Counted from the stretch's first letter, positions 22,237 through 31,941 are shown. The stretch: 64,000 nt of DNA from Desulfonatronum thiosulfatophilum (GCF_900104215.1 NZ_FMXO01000001.1:62001-126000), one strand, 5' to 3'. The notes: generated by a model not told the origin, from the letters alone. Made by a program: numbers and translations.

Positions 22237-23256
22237 ATGATGGTCCGAGAAATTGATCAGCTTCCCGGACCGCTTTCTGAGCGGCAAGACTGGCTGGCCC
22301 TGGGACGCGAGGTTTTGGACGTCGAAATTTCCGGACTGACCGCTGTCCGCGACGAACTGGGGCAAGGCTTCCTGCACGCCCTGGAGGTCCTGGCCAACTG
22401 CTCCGGCAGAGTCGTGGTCATCGGCCTGGGCAAATCCGGCTTGGTGGGCCGCAAGATTGCCGCCACCCTGAGCAGCACGGGCACCCCGGCTTTTTTTCTG
22501 CATCCCGTGGAAGGGGCTCATGGCGATCTGGGCATGATCCGTCCGGAGGACGTGGCATTGGCCATTTCCAACAGCGGCGAGACCGATGAACTCAACGCCA
22601 TTTTGCCCACGTTGCGCTCCCTGGGCGTGCGCATCGTGGGCCTGACCAGGAATGAACGCTCTTCTTTGGCCGTCTTGTGCGACATCGTGATCAAGGTGGC
22701 GGTTCCCAAGGAGGCCTGCCCTCTCGGTCTGGCTCCCACGGCCAGCACCACCGCGGCCTTGGCCGTGGGCGACGCGTTGGCCGTATGTCTGATCCACTGG
22801 AAACGCTTCGATGCCTGCGCCTTTCAACGCTGCCATCCGGGCGGCGCATTGGGACAACGCCTCCGCCTCTCCATTTGCGACGTCATGCATCGTGACATGC
22901 TGCCCGTGGTCCGCTCCGGCGCTTCCCTTGATCAGGCCCTGTCGGTCCTCAATGAGGGCGGTCTGGGAACCGTGGCCGTGGAGGACGAAGCCGGTCGACT
23001 CGCCGGCATTCTCACGGATGGCGATATCCGCCGTCTGGTCTGCCAGAATCGCCTGGATCCGGAACTGGCCGTGGAGGAGGTCATGACCAGGGCGCCGCGC
23101 AGCGCTGCCCCGGATCAGACCGCGGCATTGGCCCTGGACATCATGGAATCCGCGGCCATCACCGTGCTGCCGGTGGTTGACTCATCCGGAATGCTCCGCG
23201 GCATGGTCCATCTTCATGACCTCCTCGGCAAGGGAAGGGTAAAGTTTTCCGGGTGA
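22237..23256 (+). CDS. kdsD: Arabinose-5-phosphate isomerase (KdsD/KpsF type)
   Basis: A 339-residue protein with an N-terminal SIS sugar-isomerase domain (VVVIGLGKSGLVGRKIAATL, HPVEGAHGDLG, ISNSGETDE) and two C-terminal CBS domains. It converts ribulose 5-phosphate to arabinose 5-phosphate, the precursor of Kdo in lipopolysaccharide. The GTAGGTG motif before the tandem ATGs at 22237 and 22240 supports a start at one of them; a GTG at 22231 overlaps that motif and is less likely. Confidence 0.9.
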   Translation: MMVREIDQLPGPLSERQDWLALGREVLDVEISGLTAVRDELGQGFLHALEVLANCSGRVVVIGLGKSGLVGRKIAATLSSTGTPAFFLHPVEGAHGDLGMIRPEDVALAISNSGETDELNAILPTLRSLGVRIVGLTRNERSSLAVLCDIVIKVAVPKEACPLGLAPTASTTAALAVGDALAVCLIHWKRFDACAFQRCHPGGALGQRLRLSICDVMHRDMLPVVRSGASLDQALSVLNEGGLGTVAVEDEAGRLAGILTDGDIRRLVCQNRLDPELAVEEVMTRAPRSAAPDQTAALALDIMESAAITVLPVVDSSGMLRGMVHLHDLLGKGRVKFSG

Positions 23257-23338
23257 AACATACTGCGCCGTGCTGGTTTGAATGAATGGGATGTCTTTAG
23301 GGGTGGCGATGGTGGTTGCTTGATGTTTTTCGGGGATG

Positions 23339-23357
23339 CGATTTCGATTGCGATTTA
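23339..23357. repeat. Short TTTCGA/TTGCGA hexamer repeat
   Basis: GCGATTTCGATTGCGATTT is a three-unit degenerate hexamer run between kdsD and the next gene. The same TCGATT/GCGATT theme recurs at 45547, 56433, 58199 and 58386. Confidence 0.55.
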
Positions 23358-23415
23358 TTGGAAAGAGATGGGATTTGTGAATCGCAAGGCAATGGACTGG
23401 AGCAGCTGATTCGGA

Positions 23416-23994
23416 GTGGGTTTGGCGGGTCGAACGGAAATTGGAATTTGCGCGGAATGCGCGCTTTTGCATCCGACATGTTGTCGGATTGATCCGGCCA
23501 TGGAGGAATCGTGTTTTCCGGTCAGTCTCGAAGAGCAGGCACGCCTCGAGCCCCATGCTCTGCTCCTGGGTACTCCGGGGCATTCCCGGACATCCAATAC
23601 CGACTTCTTTTTGCACGGGCTTTTCAGGCTGTTTCCCGGAGAACGCCAGCGCATCCAGGTCCTTTTCCCGGAAGGTGAAACACACCGTCGCTTGGCTTTG
23701 ACTTCAGACGGAAGCTGCATATTTCTGGGAACGGAAGGTTGCATCCTTCCAAGAACGGACCGGCCCTTTTATTGCCGTCTCTATCCCTTCTGGTATATTA
23801 ACGCCGGATTGTTCACGTTCTCCTCGCGCCAATGCCTGGCCGTGAACCGTGTTTCCTCAACCGCGGGGCTGTGCGCCCTGTTCAAGACCGATCCATCCGC
23901 TCTGCGCGCCCTGTACGACACGTTGCGTACCGCCTGGGGGCTGCCGACGGATGAACAGAGATACATTTCATGCGCAAAAAATTGCTCGTCATAG
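23416..23994 (+). CDS. YkgJ-like cysteine cluster protein
   Basis: A 192-residue soluble protein with a Cys-rich pattern: CAECALLHPTCC near the N-terminus, then CIFLGTEGCILPRTDRPFYC and later single cysteines up to CAKNC at the end. This matches the YkgJ family, which is thought to bind zinc or an iron-sulfur cluster; its function is unknown. The start is uncertain: GTG at 23416 or TTG at 23422, with GGAG just upstream. Its end overlaps the PBP gene by 25 bases. Confidence 0.7.
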   Translation: MGLAGRTEIGICAECALLHPTCCRIDPAMEESCFPVSLEEQARLEPHALLLGTPGHSRTSNTDFFLHGLFRLFPGERQRIQVLFPEGETHRRLALTSDGSCIFLGTEGCILPRTDRPFYCRLYPFWYINAGLFTFSSRQCLAVNRVSSTAGLCALFKTDPSALRALYDTLRTAWGLPTDEQRYISCAKNCSS

Positions 23995-26378
23995 GAAGCG
24001 CATTCGTCGTTCTCCTGATGCTCACCGGAATCGGCGGACTTTTCGGACTCTATTTCTGGGCTGCCCGTGATCTGCCGAGCTTCAAGACAATCACGGACTA
24101 TAATCCTTCACTCGTCACCACGGTTCTGGCCCAAGACGGGCAGGTTCTCGGGTACTTTTACAATGAGCGGCGGTTTCTCGTGGAATCTACGGATCTGCCC
24201 CTGCAGGTGACCCAGAGCTTCCTGGCCGCGGAGGACAGCAACTTTTATCACCATGAGGGAATCGACATCTCCGGAATCCTGCGCTCCCTGATCCGCAATA
24301 TCCAAGCGCGGGGCATCGTTCAGGGGGGAAGCACGATCACCCAGCAGGTCATCAAGTCGTTGCTCCTCACCCCGGAGCGCAGCTATGAACGTAAGCTGAA
24401 GGAAGCCATCCTCGCCTACCGCCTGGAGCATTACCTGACCAAGGATGAGATCCTGACCATCTACCTGAATCAGATATTCTTCGGCGCCGGAGCGTACGGG
24501 ATCGAAGCCGCGGCCAGGACCTACTTCAACAAGCACGCCGATGAATTGACCCTGGCCGAGGCGGCTTTGCTCGCCGGACTGCCCAAGGCCCCCTCCATGA
24601 ACAATCCCCTGCGCAACGCCTCCGGGGCTCGCTCCAGACAGGTCTACGTCCTGGACCGCCTGTTCAGTCTGGGCTGGATTACCGCTGAGGAGCACCTGGC
24701 CGCCCTGGAACAGCCCATGGTCTTCGACACCGGAAGCGACCCTTCCTGGAGACAGGGCGCCTGGTATCTGGAGGAGGTCCGCCGGGAACTGATCGCCACC
24801 TTCGGAGAAGAAAAGGTCTATAACGGCGGGTTGAAGGTCCAGGCCGCAGTGGACTTGAACCACCAAACAGCCGCAGAAAACGCCCTGCGTAATGAACTGG
24901 TCGCCCTCGGAAAGCGACAAGGCTGGCAGGGTCCGATCCGCAATCTTGCCGGTCAGGATGCCGACTCTTTTCTGGAATCGCAGGCAATTTCCCCGGCGGC
25001 CTTGCTGGCCGGCGACTGGATCCGGGTTCTGGTCACGGACGTGCGCTCAGACGGGGCCTATGTTCGCTTCGGGCCGTATCACGGCTGGATCGATGTTCAG
25101 ACCATGGGATGGGCCAGAACCCCTGATCCGTCCAAGGCACCTGAAGACGTTCCCCCTGTACGCGACGCGCAGCGCGTCCTGAACGTGGGCGACGTGGTCT
25201 GGGCCGCCCTGCGCCCGGACAAGGAAGAAAATCTGGACGATCTGTCCCTGGATATGGATGACACGGACGTTCCGGCGGCACTTCTGGGACGAAAGTGGGA
25301 GCTTTCCCTGGAGCAGGAACCCGTGGCGGAAGGCGCTCTCGCCTCCATTGATCCGCACACCGGCGACGTCCTGGCCCTTGTCGGCGGCTACAGTTTTCAT
25401 CGTAGCCACTTCAACAGAGCCACCCAGGCCATGCGCCAGTCCGGTTCGACCTTCAAGCCCATCGTCTACTCCGCCGCCCTGGACAACGGCTTCACCGCGG
25501 CATCCATCCTGATGGACGCCCCCATTGTCTATACGGATGCCGCCACCCTGGACACCTGGAAGCCGGAGAATTTCGAAGGCCGATTTCACGGCCCGACCAT
25601 GCTTCGCACGGCGCTGGTCAAGTCCAGGAACCTGGTCACCATTCGCGTGGCCCAGTCCGTGGGCATACACAAAATTATCGATCGGGCTCGGGAGTTGGGG
25701 CTTCATGGTGAATTTTCGCCGGACCTTGCGGTCAGCCTCGGCTCCGCCTCCGTCAGCCTGGTGAACATGTGCCAGGCCTTTTCCGCATTTGCCCGTGACG
25801 GTTCTACGGTAGCTCCGCGAACCATTCTGTCCGTCCATACAGCCTGGGGTGAACCACTACTGGAAAACGAAGTTCGAACCACGCCGGCCATATCTCCCCA
25901 GAATGCCTACATCATCACGGAGATGCTGCAGGAAGCCGTCCGAGACGGAACTGGTCGCCGCGCCCGGGCCCTGGGCCGACCCGTGGCCGGAAAGACCGGA
26001 ACCACCAACAATCATCATGACGCCTGGTTTATCGGATACACTCCATACCTTCTGACCGGCGTTTATATCGGCTTTGATCAGCTGCAACCGCTGGGCAGGC
26101 TGGAAACCGGATCCCGCGCTGCCTTACCGGCATGGCTGGCCTACCGCCAGCAAGTCGAGGAAAACTATCCAGTGCAGAATTTCACTCCGCCTTCCGGTTT
26201 GACCATGGCCCGTATCGATCCGGATAGCGGCCTTATCGCCGGGCCGGATTGGAAGGGAACGAGCTTTCTTTTGCCGTTCATTTCAGGTACGCAGCCGCAA
26301 CAGGTTGCCGTCACCATGATCGACGGCGCAAATAAAGGGCCGAGTACCGAGGAAGACCTTCTGCGGCAGGTATTTTAG
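23970..26378 (+). CDS. Class A penicillin-binding protein (PBP1A family)
   Basis: An 802-residue bifunctional peptidoglycan synthase. An N-terminal anchor spans residues about 5-30. The glycosyltransferase domain carries AAEDSNFYHHEGID, GGSTITQQVIK and LTIYLNQIFFGAGAYG. The transpeptidase domain has the active-site motif SGSTFKP, SRN and KTGTT (VAGKTGTTNNHHDAW). An OB-like insert lies between them, as in PBP1A. It polymerises and cross-links cell-wall glycan at the outer face of the inner membrane. It overlaps the YkgJ-like gene by 25 bases, suggesting coupling. Confidence 0.93.
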   Translation: MRKKLLVIGSAFVVLLMLTGIGGLFGLYFWAARDLPSFKTITDYNPSLVTTVLAQDGQVLGYFYNERRFLVESTDLPLQVTQSFLAAEDSNFYHHEGIDISGILRSLIRNIQARGIVQGGSTITQQVIKSLLLTPERSYERKLKEAILAYRLEHYLTKDEILTIYLNQIFFGAGAYGIEAAARTYFNKHADELTLAEAALLAGLPKAPSMNNPLRNASGARSRQVYVLDRLFSLGWITAEEHLAALEQPMVFDTGSDPSWRQGAWYLEEVRRELIATFGEEKVYNGGLKVQAAVDLNHQTAAENALRNELVALGKRQGWQGPIRNLAGQDADSFLESQAISPAALLAGDWIRVLVTDVRSDGAYVRFGPYHGWIDVQTMGWARTPDPSKAPEDVPPVRDAQRVLNVGDVVWAALRPDKEENLDDLSLDMDDTDVPAALLGRKWELSLEQEPVAEGALASIDPHTGDVLALVGGYSFHRSHFNRATQAMRQSGSTFKPIVYSAALDNGFTAASILMDAPIVYTDAATLDTWKPENFEGRFHGPTMLRTALVKSRNLVTIRVAQSVGIHKIIDRARELGLHGEFSPDLAVSLGSASVSLVNMCQAFSAFARDGSTVAPRTILSVHTAWGEPLLENEVRTTPAISPQNAYIITEMLQEAVRDGTGRRARALGRPVAGKTGTTNNHHDAWFIGYTPYLLTGVYIGFDQLQPLGRLETGSRAALPAWLAYRQQVEENYPVQNFTPPSGLTMARIDPDSGLIAGPDWKGTSFLLPFISGTQPQQVAVTMIDGANKGPSTEEDLLRQVF

Positions 26379-26451
26379 CCGAAGCTGAACGACCTGCCCC
26401 TGATGCATGCCGGCCTGATGCCGCCCGACAAATCTCCAAGGAGCACGAACC

Positions 26452-26910
26452 ATGAGCATTGAAATCGCCAAATCCTTCACAAGGGCGACATCGGAAGTAC
26501 TGACCACGATGGCCATGATCACCCCCGTGCCCGGAAAGCCGTACGTCAAGAAGGACAGCATGGCGAAGGGCGATGTGACCGGAGTCATTGGTTTAACTGG
26601 AGACAAGATTGGAACCATCTCCGTAACCTTCACCCAGAAATGCGCATTGGCCGTAGTCAAAAACATGTTGGGCGACGACATTCAGGATGTCATCACGGAT
26701 ACGAAAGATGCCGTGGGCGAGATCACGAACATGATTTCCGGCAAGACAAGGCAGCTGCTGGCGGAATCCGGCCTGACCATCCTGTCCGCGACACCCACCG
26801 TGATCATGGGCAAGGGACACACCATCCATCACATCTCCTCAGAACCGATCATGGCCATCCCCTTCACCACGGAACATGGTGAATTCACAGTGGAATTCTG
26901 CTTTCAGTGA
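26452..26910 (+). CDS. cheX: CheX-like chemotaxis phosphatase
   Basis: A 152-residue protein of the CheC/CheX/FliY class. One catalytic helix motif is visible, DAVGEITNMISGKTR, with the Glu and Asn of the ExxN pattern, as in CheX. CheX removes phosphate from CheY-type receivers. It converges with and overlaps by seven bases a receiver-only gene, a possible substrate. AAGGAG before the ATG supports the start. Confidence 0.85.
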   Translation: MSIEIAKSFTRATSEVLTTMAMITPVPGKPYVKKDSMAKGDVTGVIGLTGDKIGTISVTFTQKCALAVVKNMLGDDIQDVITDTKDAVGEITNMISGKTRQLLAESGLTILSATPTVIMGKGHTIHHISSEPIMAIPFTTEHGEFTVEFCFQ

Positions 26911-27371
26911 TTGCTTTCCAAATATTGCGACTTTGCGGAACAGCCGTTCCTGGAACATGAGACGCTGAAGGGAAACGGTTTATCTTTTGTTCTAACCTGC
27001 CTGGTTTGAGATGCCTGCAGGGCTAGGTCGATGGAATACAGCAATCCTTTTTGTCTGAGCGGTTTCGTCAGATAGTTCACAGCCTGCATGCGGTGACTGG
27101 CGTCCTCGGTTTCCGTGGTTGGATACGCCGTCATGATGATCACCTGGGTTTTGAGATTGCGCTTCACGACCTCCCGCAGAATATCCATGCCGCAACCATC
27201 CTCGAGAATTATGTCGGCGAGGATGAGATCGAATTCCATCGCGTCCATTTCCGACAAGGCTTCGAGATACTTTTCCGCGGTGATCACATGATGACCCACC
27301 GCGGAAAGAAACCTTTGAAAACTGAAACGAATGGATTCTTCATCGTCAATGACGAGTATATTGGCCTGCAT
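26904..27371 (-). CDS. Receiver-only response regulator with C-terminal tail
   Basis: A 155-residue protein. Residues 1-120 are a receiver domain with D9/D10, phosphoacceptor D53 (LILADIILEDG), Thr in IIMTAYP and Lys in YLTKPL. A 30-residue tail without recognisable fold follows. The receiver is a close paralogue of the one in the sigma-54 activator at 28066-29775 (both begin ILVIDDEESIRF and share ADIILEDG). A sigma-54-like promoter and a 14-bp palindrome lie upstream, which suggests control by that activator. Confidence 0.85.
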   Translation of the reverse strand: MQANILVIDDEESIRFSFQRFLSAVGHHVITAEKYLEALSEMDAMEFDLILADIILEDGCGMDILREVVKRNLKTQVIIMTAYPTTETEDASHRMQAVNYLTKPLRQKGLLYSIDLALQASQTRQVRTKDKPFPFSVSCSRNGCSAKSQYLESNH

Positions 27372-27511
27372 CTGGAACCTTCAGGAATGGGATGGATCGC
27401 TTTGCAATCGGGCGAGCTGTTGAGCACCTTGCAACAACCCATCGCTTTTCGAGCGCGATGAAGTGTTGTCTGACGGAGTAAACGCTTTGTCGCGGCATTC
27501 GTCCATACCAC

Positions 27512-27527
27512 ATCAAGATGCGTGCCA
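27512..27527 (-). promoter_or_regulatory. Putative sigma-54 promoter of the receiver gene
   Basis: On the minus strand the bases read TGGCACGCATCTTGAT. The -24 element TGGCAC is perfect and the spacing is right; the -12 element is TTGAT, not TTGCW, so one key base differs. It lies about 140 bases before the receiver start at 27371, with the palindrome about 115 bases further upstream. Confidence 0.45.
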
Positions 27528-27627
27528 TCCCCCTGCCGATGATTTCTCTCAGAAAAAAATCAAAATTATTTATTGAGTTACTGCTCTCGTCTCATGAAGG
27601 TTTATCCGGCATTCCAAATGCCGGCCG

Positions 27628-27641
27628 TGTTGCATGCAACA
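27628..27641. promoter_or_regulatory. 14-bp perfect palindrome, putative activator site
   Basis: TGTTGCATGCAACA, identical to 31928-31941. It sits about 115 bases upstream (centre to centre) of a sigma-54-like promoter, a normal enhancer distance. The sigma-54 activator at 28066-29775 is the obvious candidate to bind it, by proximity only. Confidence 0.5.
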
Positions 27642-27788
27642 ATATCGTTGCTTAAGTGTCAAAAATGCCTCGTAACACGTCACCAGGGCAATAACCTCCC
27701 CCGAAAACAGAATCCCTCTTTTTGGGCCTTGCAAGTTTTGCCGCTCCACGACGTTTTTATTCAGTACTTTGATTTCATGGCATGAAGT

Positions 27789-27956
27789 GGTCCGGCTTGT
27801 CTCGATTTTTCGGCATCGCCTGTCTGACTGAGTCAGGATTCGTTCATCGAACCATTGCCGGACGCTTGAAGCGCTAAAGGCTGTTTATTCTGGCAATGGT
27901 TCGATTACGAAGCCGACGAAGGAGTTGCGAGGCCGAAAAATCGAGACAAGCCGGGC
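27789..27956 (-). repeat. Palindromic repeat element, copy C (about 168 bp)
   Basis: The left end is GGTCCGGCTTGTCTCG; the right arm ends AAATCGAGACAAGCCGG and then diverges (GCAGCAGC instead of ACC). The inner stem is CATCGAACCATTGCC / GGCAATGGTTCGAT. It has the same orientation as copy B. The outer motif follows as CTGAGTAGTTGC at 27963. One inner reading frame shared with copies A and B is stopped here by a TAA. Confidence 0.88.
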
Positions 27957-28065
27957 AGCAGCTGAGTAGTTGCTTCGGAACAGACAAGTGAGGGATGAAT
28001 CAATTTCAATCCAATCAAAGCAAGAAAAGGCAAGCCGGGTCTCGGCTAATGGGGCGCCGAAAGAG

Positions 28066-29775
28066 TCACAAGCTGAAAGAAACCGGCGTGAGGTTGTACT
28101 TTTTGATTTTTCGGTAAAGAGTCACACGGTCCACGCCCAGGAGACGGGCCGCCTTGGCCTTGTTCCAGGCGGTTTTATCCAAAGCCTCGAGGATGGCCTG
28201 GGAATCGAGTTCACGAAGCCTCGTGGAGGATTGTTTCTCGAATTTTGGGGCATTCATGAAATCTGACGGAAGGTGGTCAAAGGTGACAATGTTCTGGCTG
28301 CAGATGACAAAGGCATGCTCCAGGGTATGCTCGAACTCACGGACATTGCCCGGCCAGTGATATTCAAGGAAAGCGCTCAACACGTCCGAGGAAACCGCCT
28401 CGATGTTTTTCTTGAACAGCGCATTGAACTTGTTGCGAAAATGCTCAACCAACAGCGGAATGTCCTTTCGCCTTTCCCTCAAGGGCGGCAACCGGATCTC
28501 CACCACTTTCAGCCTGTAGTACAAATCCTCCCGCAGGTCTCCACGACTGACCCGTTCGGCGAGATTGCGGTGGGTGGCGGCGATCAGCCGGACATCCACC
28601 TTCGTGGGAGCCGAACTCCCGACTTGCTCGAACTCCTTGCCTTCAAGAACCCGCAACAGCTTTAACTGAACTTTTGGTGAAAGATCTCCGATTTCATCGA
28701 AAAAGATGGTTCCGCCGTCGGCCCTGTGCAGGCGCCCCGGATAGTCCCGGATGGCCCCCGTGAAAGCGCCCTTGACATGGCCGAACAGTTCGCTTTCCAG
28801 GAGTTCCTCCGGAACCGCGGAACAGTTCACCTTGACCAGGGGCTTATGGCTTCTGTCTCCGGCAAGGTGCAGAGCCTCGGCCACCAGTTCCTTTCCCGTT
28901 CCGCTTTCACCGGTGATGAGCACCGTGGTCTGCACCCCGGCCAGAGCCTTGATGAGGGAATAGACCTTTTGCATGGGCTCACTCACGCCAACGATGCGGT
29001 GGAACTTGCGGTGCTCCTTGAGTTCGCTTTCCAGGGCGGCCATTTGCGTGTCGTCTCGGAGGGACATGACAACCCCCGAGGCCATGTTCTGTTGATCCAG
29101 CAACGGATACATGCGCACACTGATGACCCTTGCCGGACGATTCGCTGGACGACATTCTATTCGATCCACAATCCTCGGCTCGCCAGTCCTGATCCCCTGC
29201 TCGATTATTTCTCTGCATCTGCCGGAGCAATTGCCGAACAATGCATCAAAGCGCTTGCCGATGTCGTCGCGCGTAAAACCGCACATGTACGAGGCCGCGT
29301 CATTGAGCTCAACCACGACCCCTTCCTTGTCAACAGTGACGATGGCATCCCTGACGCTCCGGAATATCGCTTCAAGGTTGGCCCGGTAGCGCTCCTTCTC
29401 CTCGCTCACGAGCTTGAATTTCAAGGCCGTTCGCGTCACATGCAGCAACGACTCCTGATTCACCGGCTTGGAGATATAATCGAACGCTCCCAGTCGGATG
29501 GATTCGGCGGCGGTTTCAAAACCGGGGTCTCCCGTGATCATGATCACCTGACAATTCAGTCCCAGGGCCTTGATCTCGCGCAACACGTCGATCCCCGTAC
29601 CATCCTCCAGAATGATGTCCGCAAATACCACGTCGTATTCACCTTCCGTGAGACGAGCCAAGGCGTCGGCATGGTTTAAAGCTGTTGTCACCGCATAGCC
29701 GGCTGCGCCAAGGAACCGTTCAAATGTGAATCGAATGGACTCCTCATCGTCGATGACAAGAATTTTTGCGATCAT
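28066..29775 (-). CDS. Sigma-54-dependent response regulator (REC-PAS-AAA+-Fis HTH)
   Basis: A 569-residue NtrC-family activator. The N-terminal receiver has phosphoacceptor D53 (FADIILEDG) and a PAS domain spans about residues 130-245. The AAA+ domain has Walker A GESGTGKE, the sigma-54 contact loop GAFTGA and Walker B GGTIFFDEIGDL. The C-terminus is a Fis-type helix-turn-helix (NKAKAARLLGVDRVTLYRKI). It activates sigma-54 promoters when phosphorylated. The PAS kinase gene 207 bases upstream is its likely partner. GAGGTAGAAG precedes the ATG. Confidence 0.94.
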   Translation of the reverse strand: MIAKILVIDDEESIRFTFERFLGAAGYAVTTALNHADALARLTEGEYDVVFADIILEDGTGIDVLREIKALGLNCQVIMITGDPGFETAAESIRLGAFDYISKPVNQESLLHVTRTALKFKLVSEEKERYRANLEAIFRSVRDAIVTVDKEGVVVELNDAASYMCGFTRDDIGKRFDALFGNCSGRCREIIEQGIRTGEPRIVDRIECRPANRPARVISVRMYPLLDQQNMASGVVMSLRDDTQMAALESELKEHRKFHRIVGVSEPMQKVYSLIKALAGVQTTVLITGESGTGKELVAEALHLAGDRSHKPLVKVNCSAVPEELLESELFGHVKGAFTGAIRDYPGRLHRADGGTIFFDEIGDLSPKVQLKLLRVLEGKEFEQVGSSAPTKVDVRLIAATHRNLAERVSRGDLREDLYYRLKVVEIRLPPLRERRKDIPLLVEHFRNKFNALFKKNIEAVSSDVLSAFLEYHWPGNVREFEHTLEHAFVICSQNIVTFDHLPSDFMNAPKFEKQSSTRLRELDSQAILEALDKTAWNKAKAARLLGVDRVTLYRKIKKYNLTPVSFSL

Positions 29776-29863
29776 CTTCTACCTCTTTGCTGAGTAGGAT
29801 TGAATTGTTTTCACGGTATCTTTTCAGGAATATGTTGAGACGGATAAGGTCCGGCAATTTCTA

Positions 29864-29929
29864 TCCGCTGATTCCGCAGATACGCAGAAGGGTTGCGTTT
29901 GAAACGATCAAATCTGCGGAATCCGCGGA
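29864..29929. repeat. Imperfect inverted repeat with 18-bp arms
   Basis: TCCGCTGATTCCGCAGAT and ATCTGCGGAATCCGCGGA are near-complementary, around a loop of about 30 bases. It lies between the kinase and activator genes. The ATCTGCGGAATCCGC theme is found in many unrelated bacterial genomes (general knowledge); no gene is visible in it. Confidence 0.6.
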
Positions 29930-29982
29930 CACATAAATGCCGTGCTCAGTTCCAATTTCTTGCGCCTGTGCCGGTCAGGCAG

Positions 29983-31692
29983 TTATCCCACCGCCGGCAA
30001 CTCGATAATCACTCGGGTAAATTCATCCTTTTCGCTTTCAAAGGTGAGCAAGCCGTCATGTTCGGAGATGATCCTCTGTGAGATGGTCAACCCCAGTCCT
30101 GTCCCCTTGCCGAAAGCCTTCGTGGAAAAAAAAGGCTTGGTGATAAAGGGAAGATCATGACCATTGATCCCGGATCCAAGATCGAAAAAAATAATGCGCA
30201 CGTGCTGTCGACTGTTGATCAACACGTTCTCAATATTGATCTCGAGACGTTTTTCCTCATGTCTTTTGGGAAACTTCTCGTTTAAGGCATGACGGGCATT
30301 GTTGATGATATTGATGAAAACCTGCTGTAGCTGCTGAAAGTAGGCGTTCACAAGAGGAAGACCCTCTGCAATGTGAATCTTCAGATCAATCCCTTCCTTG
30401 CGAATCTGGGCCTGGGACAAAACAAGCGATTCCTCTAGAACGGTCTGGATGCGAACAGGTCGCTTGTCGTGGCGCCCGTGCCGCGAATAGGACAGCAGAG
30501 TTTTGACAATCCGGCCGACACGTTCCCCTTCCTTGACGATGCGTTCTCCGATGTCCTTCTCCAGGCTTTCCGGATTGCATTCGTTAATCAGGATTTGACC
30601 GTAGTTGATGATCCCGGTGATGGGATTGTTGATTTCATGTGCCACTCCGGCGGCCAATTCTCCAAGTGCCGCCAGGTGACTGGCCTGCAGCGCTTCGGCC
30701 TGCAGGGCCATTTTTTCCGTGACGTCGCTGACCCACAACAGGACGCTGTTGATGTTCCCGGCATCCCGGACAGGGAACGCCTTGACGTCCAAAACTGCTC
30801 CATCGAAGGAGACTACCGCGACCTCTACCTCACTCGTCTCGAAACATCGGGTCATCAGATCGTCTTCGGACGAACTGGAACTTTCAGACAGCAATTTGTC
30901 GCAATATTTGCGAACCGCCGCGGAACTTTCCTTGTCCAGGCCCGAATCCAGCACCCGATTGGTCCACAACACTTCCAAGCTGGGGGAGAAAAGAATCAAT
31001 GTATCACTGACGGCATTCAGAAGTGCGTGAAATTCATGGGATAGCTTTCTGAATTTTTCTTCGCTCACCCGAAGTTTTGCCGTCCTTTCATCCACCATTC
31101 GTTCCAGATTCTCATGCACCTTGTTCAGTTTCTCTTCCGCCTTCTTCCGGGCGGTGATGTCCGTGGCCGAGGTTCTGCAAACCGCGGCGCCATTAACATC
31201 CGTTCCAGGAACACTGTCCAATTGTACATGGAGGAGTCGGCCGGCGCTTCCTTTGAGTCTTAGTTCGCATGATTGGCGTTTACCGGTTCGAAAAACCTGA
31301 TCGTGATGCGATACAAAAATATCCCGGTCAGGCGCGAAGGCGTGACCCCACAAAAGACTGTGGATCAGATGACTTCTGGCTACTCCAAGCTGGTCGGCAA
31401 AAGTAAGATTGGACTCCAAAATATGACCAATTATGTCTGAAGTTACATAGCCGACCGGAGCAAAGTCATAAAGATCATTATATTTTTCCATCGCCTGATA
31501 CAGTCGTTCCTGGGTCCGGCGAAGTTCGTCATTCTGCATTTCCAGCTCAATCTGGTGCACCTGCAGCTCATGAAGCAGATCCTGCCGGTCATGCAGTGAT
31601 TCGTTTCCAACCGGTGACTGCTGAGACTCCTTGCTTTCTTCACCCTCTCGGGCCTTCAGGACACGATCAGGCTTTTCAAATTCGTCAGGCAT
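29983..31692 (-). CDS. PAS-domain sensor histidine kinase (NtrB-like, soluble)
   Basis: A 569-residue kinase without membrane segments. An N-terminal coiled coil (residues about 35-75) is followed by two PAS-like domains (about 75-185 and 220-330). The HisKA helix has H352 in GVAHEINNPITG, and the ATPase domain has the N box NIINNARHAL and the G box GTGLGLTISQRI. It probably phosphorylates the sigma-54 activator that follows, which lies 207 bases downstream in the same direction. GGAGGG before the ATG makes the start secure. Confidence 0.92.
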   Translation of the reverse strand: MPDEFEKPDRVLKAREGEESKESQQSPVGNESLHDRQDLLHELQVHQIELEMQNDELRRTQERLYQAMEKYNDLYDFAPVGYVTSDIIGHILESNLTFADQLGVARSHLIHSLLWGHAFAPDRDIFVSHHDQVFRTGKRQSCELRLKGSAGRLLHVQLDSVPGTDVNGAAVCRTSATDITARKKAEEKLNKVHENLERMVDERTAKLRVSEEKFRKLSHEFHALLNAVSDTLILFSPSLEVLWTNRVLDSGLDKESSAAVRKYCDKLLSESSSSSEDDLMTRCFETSEVEVAVVSFDGAVLDVKAFPVRDAGNINSVLLWVSDVTEKMALQAEALQASHLAALGELAAGVAHEINNPITGIINYGQILINECNPESLEKDIGERIVKEGERVGRIVKTLLSYSRHGRHDKRPVRIQTVLEESLVLSQAQIRKEGIDLKIHIAEGLPLVNAYFQQLQQVFINIINNARHALNEKFPKRHEEKRLEINIENVLINSRQHVRIIFFDLGSGINGHDLPFITKPFFSTKAFGKGTGLGLTISQRIISEHDGLLTFESEKDEFTRVIIELPAVG

Positions 31693-31927
31693 AAGAACCC
31701 TCCGGTTTGGCCTTGGATTGATCCGGAACCTTTACTCCGCAAGAACCCGATTCGCCGAAGAAATCTCCGCGAATGGTCCGGCGCCACGAAGCGGCGATGA
31801 ACCTTGCGATGGCTGAGATACCATGACTTAGCCTTACTTTTGCGAAACGCTCCGAATTCATCGCCGGAGAAATGTCTTGCTTTTCCAGATTCCAAGGCCT
31901 GCACTCGGCGAAAGTACGCAACAATTA

Positions 31928-31941
31928 TGTTGCATGCAACA
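31928..31941. promoter_or_regulatory. 14-bp perfect palindrome, second copy
   Basis: TGTTGCATGCAACA, identical to 27628-27641. Its centre lies about 100 bases upstream of a sigma-54-like promoter, matching the arrangement at the first site. Confidence 0.5.

Larger units (their letters stand above)
27372..28065. other. Intergenic region with regulatory sites and repeat copy C
   Basis: About 690 bases between the receiver gene and the end of the sigma-54 activator gene. It holds the putative promoter, the palindrome and the repeat copy listed separately. I see no convincing gene; a 70-codon plus-strand frame at 27573-27785 has no ribosome binding site. Confidence 0.5.

Noticed and set aside
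27573-27785. Plus-strand 70-codon frame
   Set aside because: It covers the palindrome region, has no ribosome binding site and no family resemblance.
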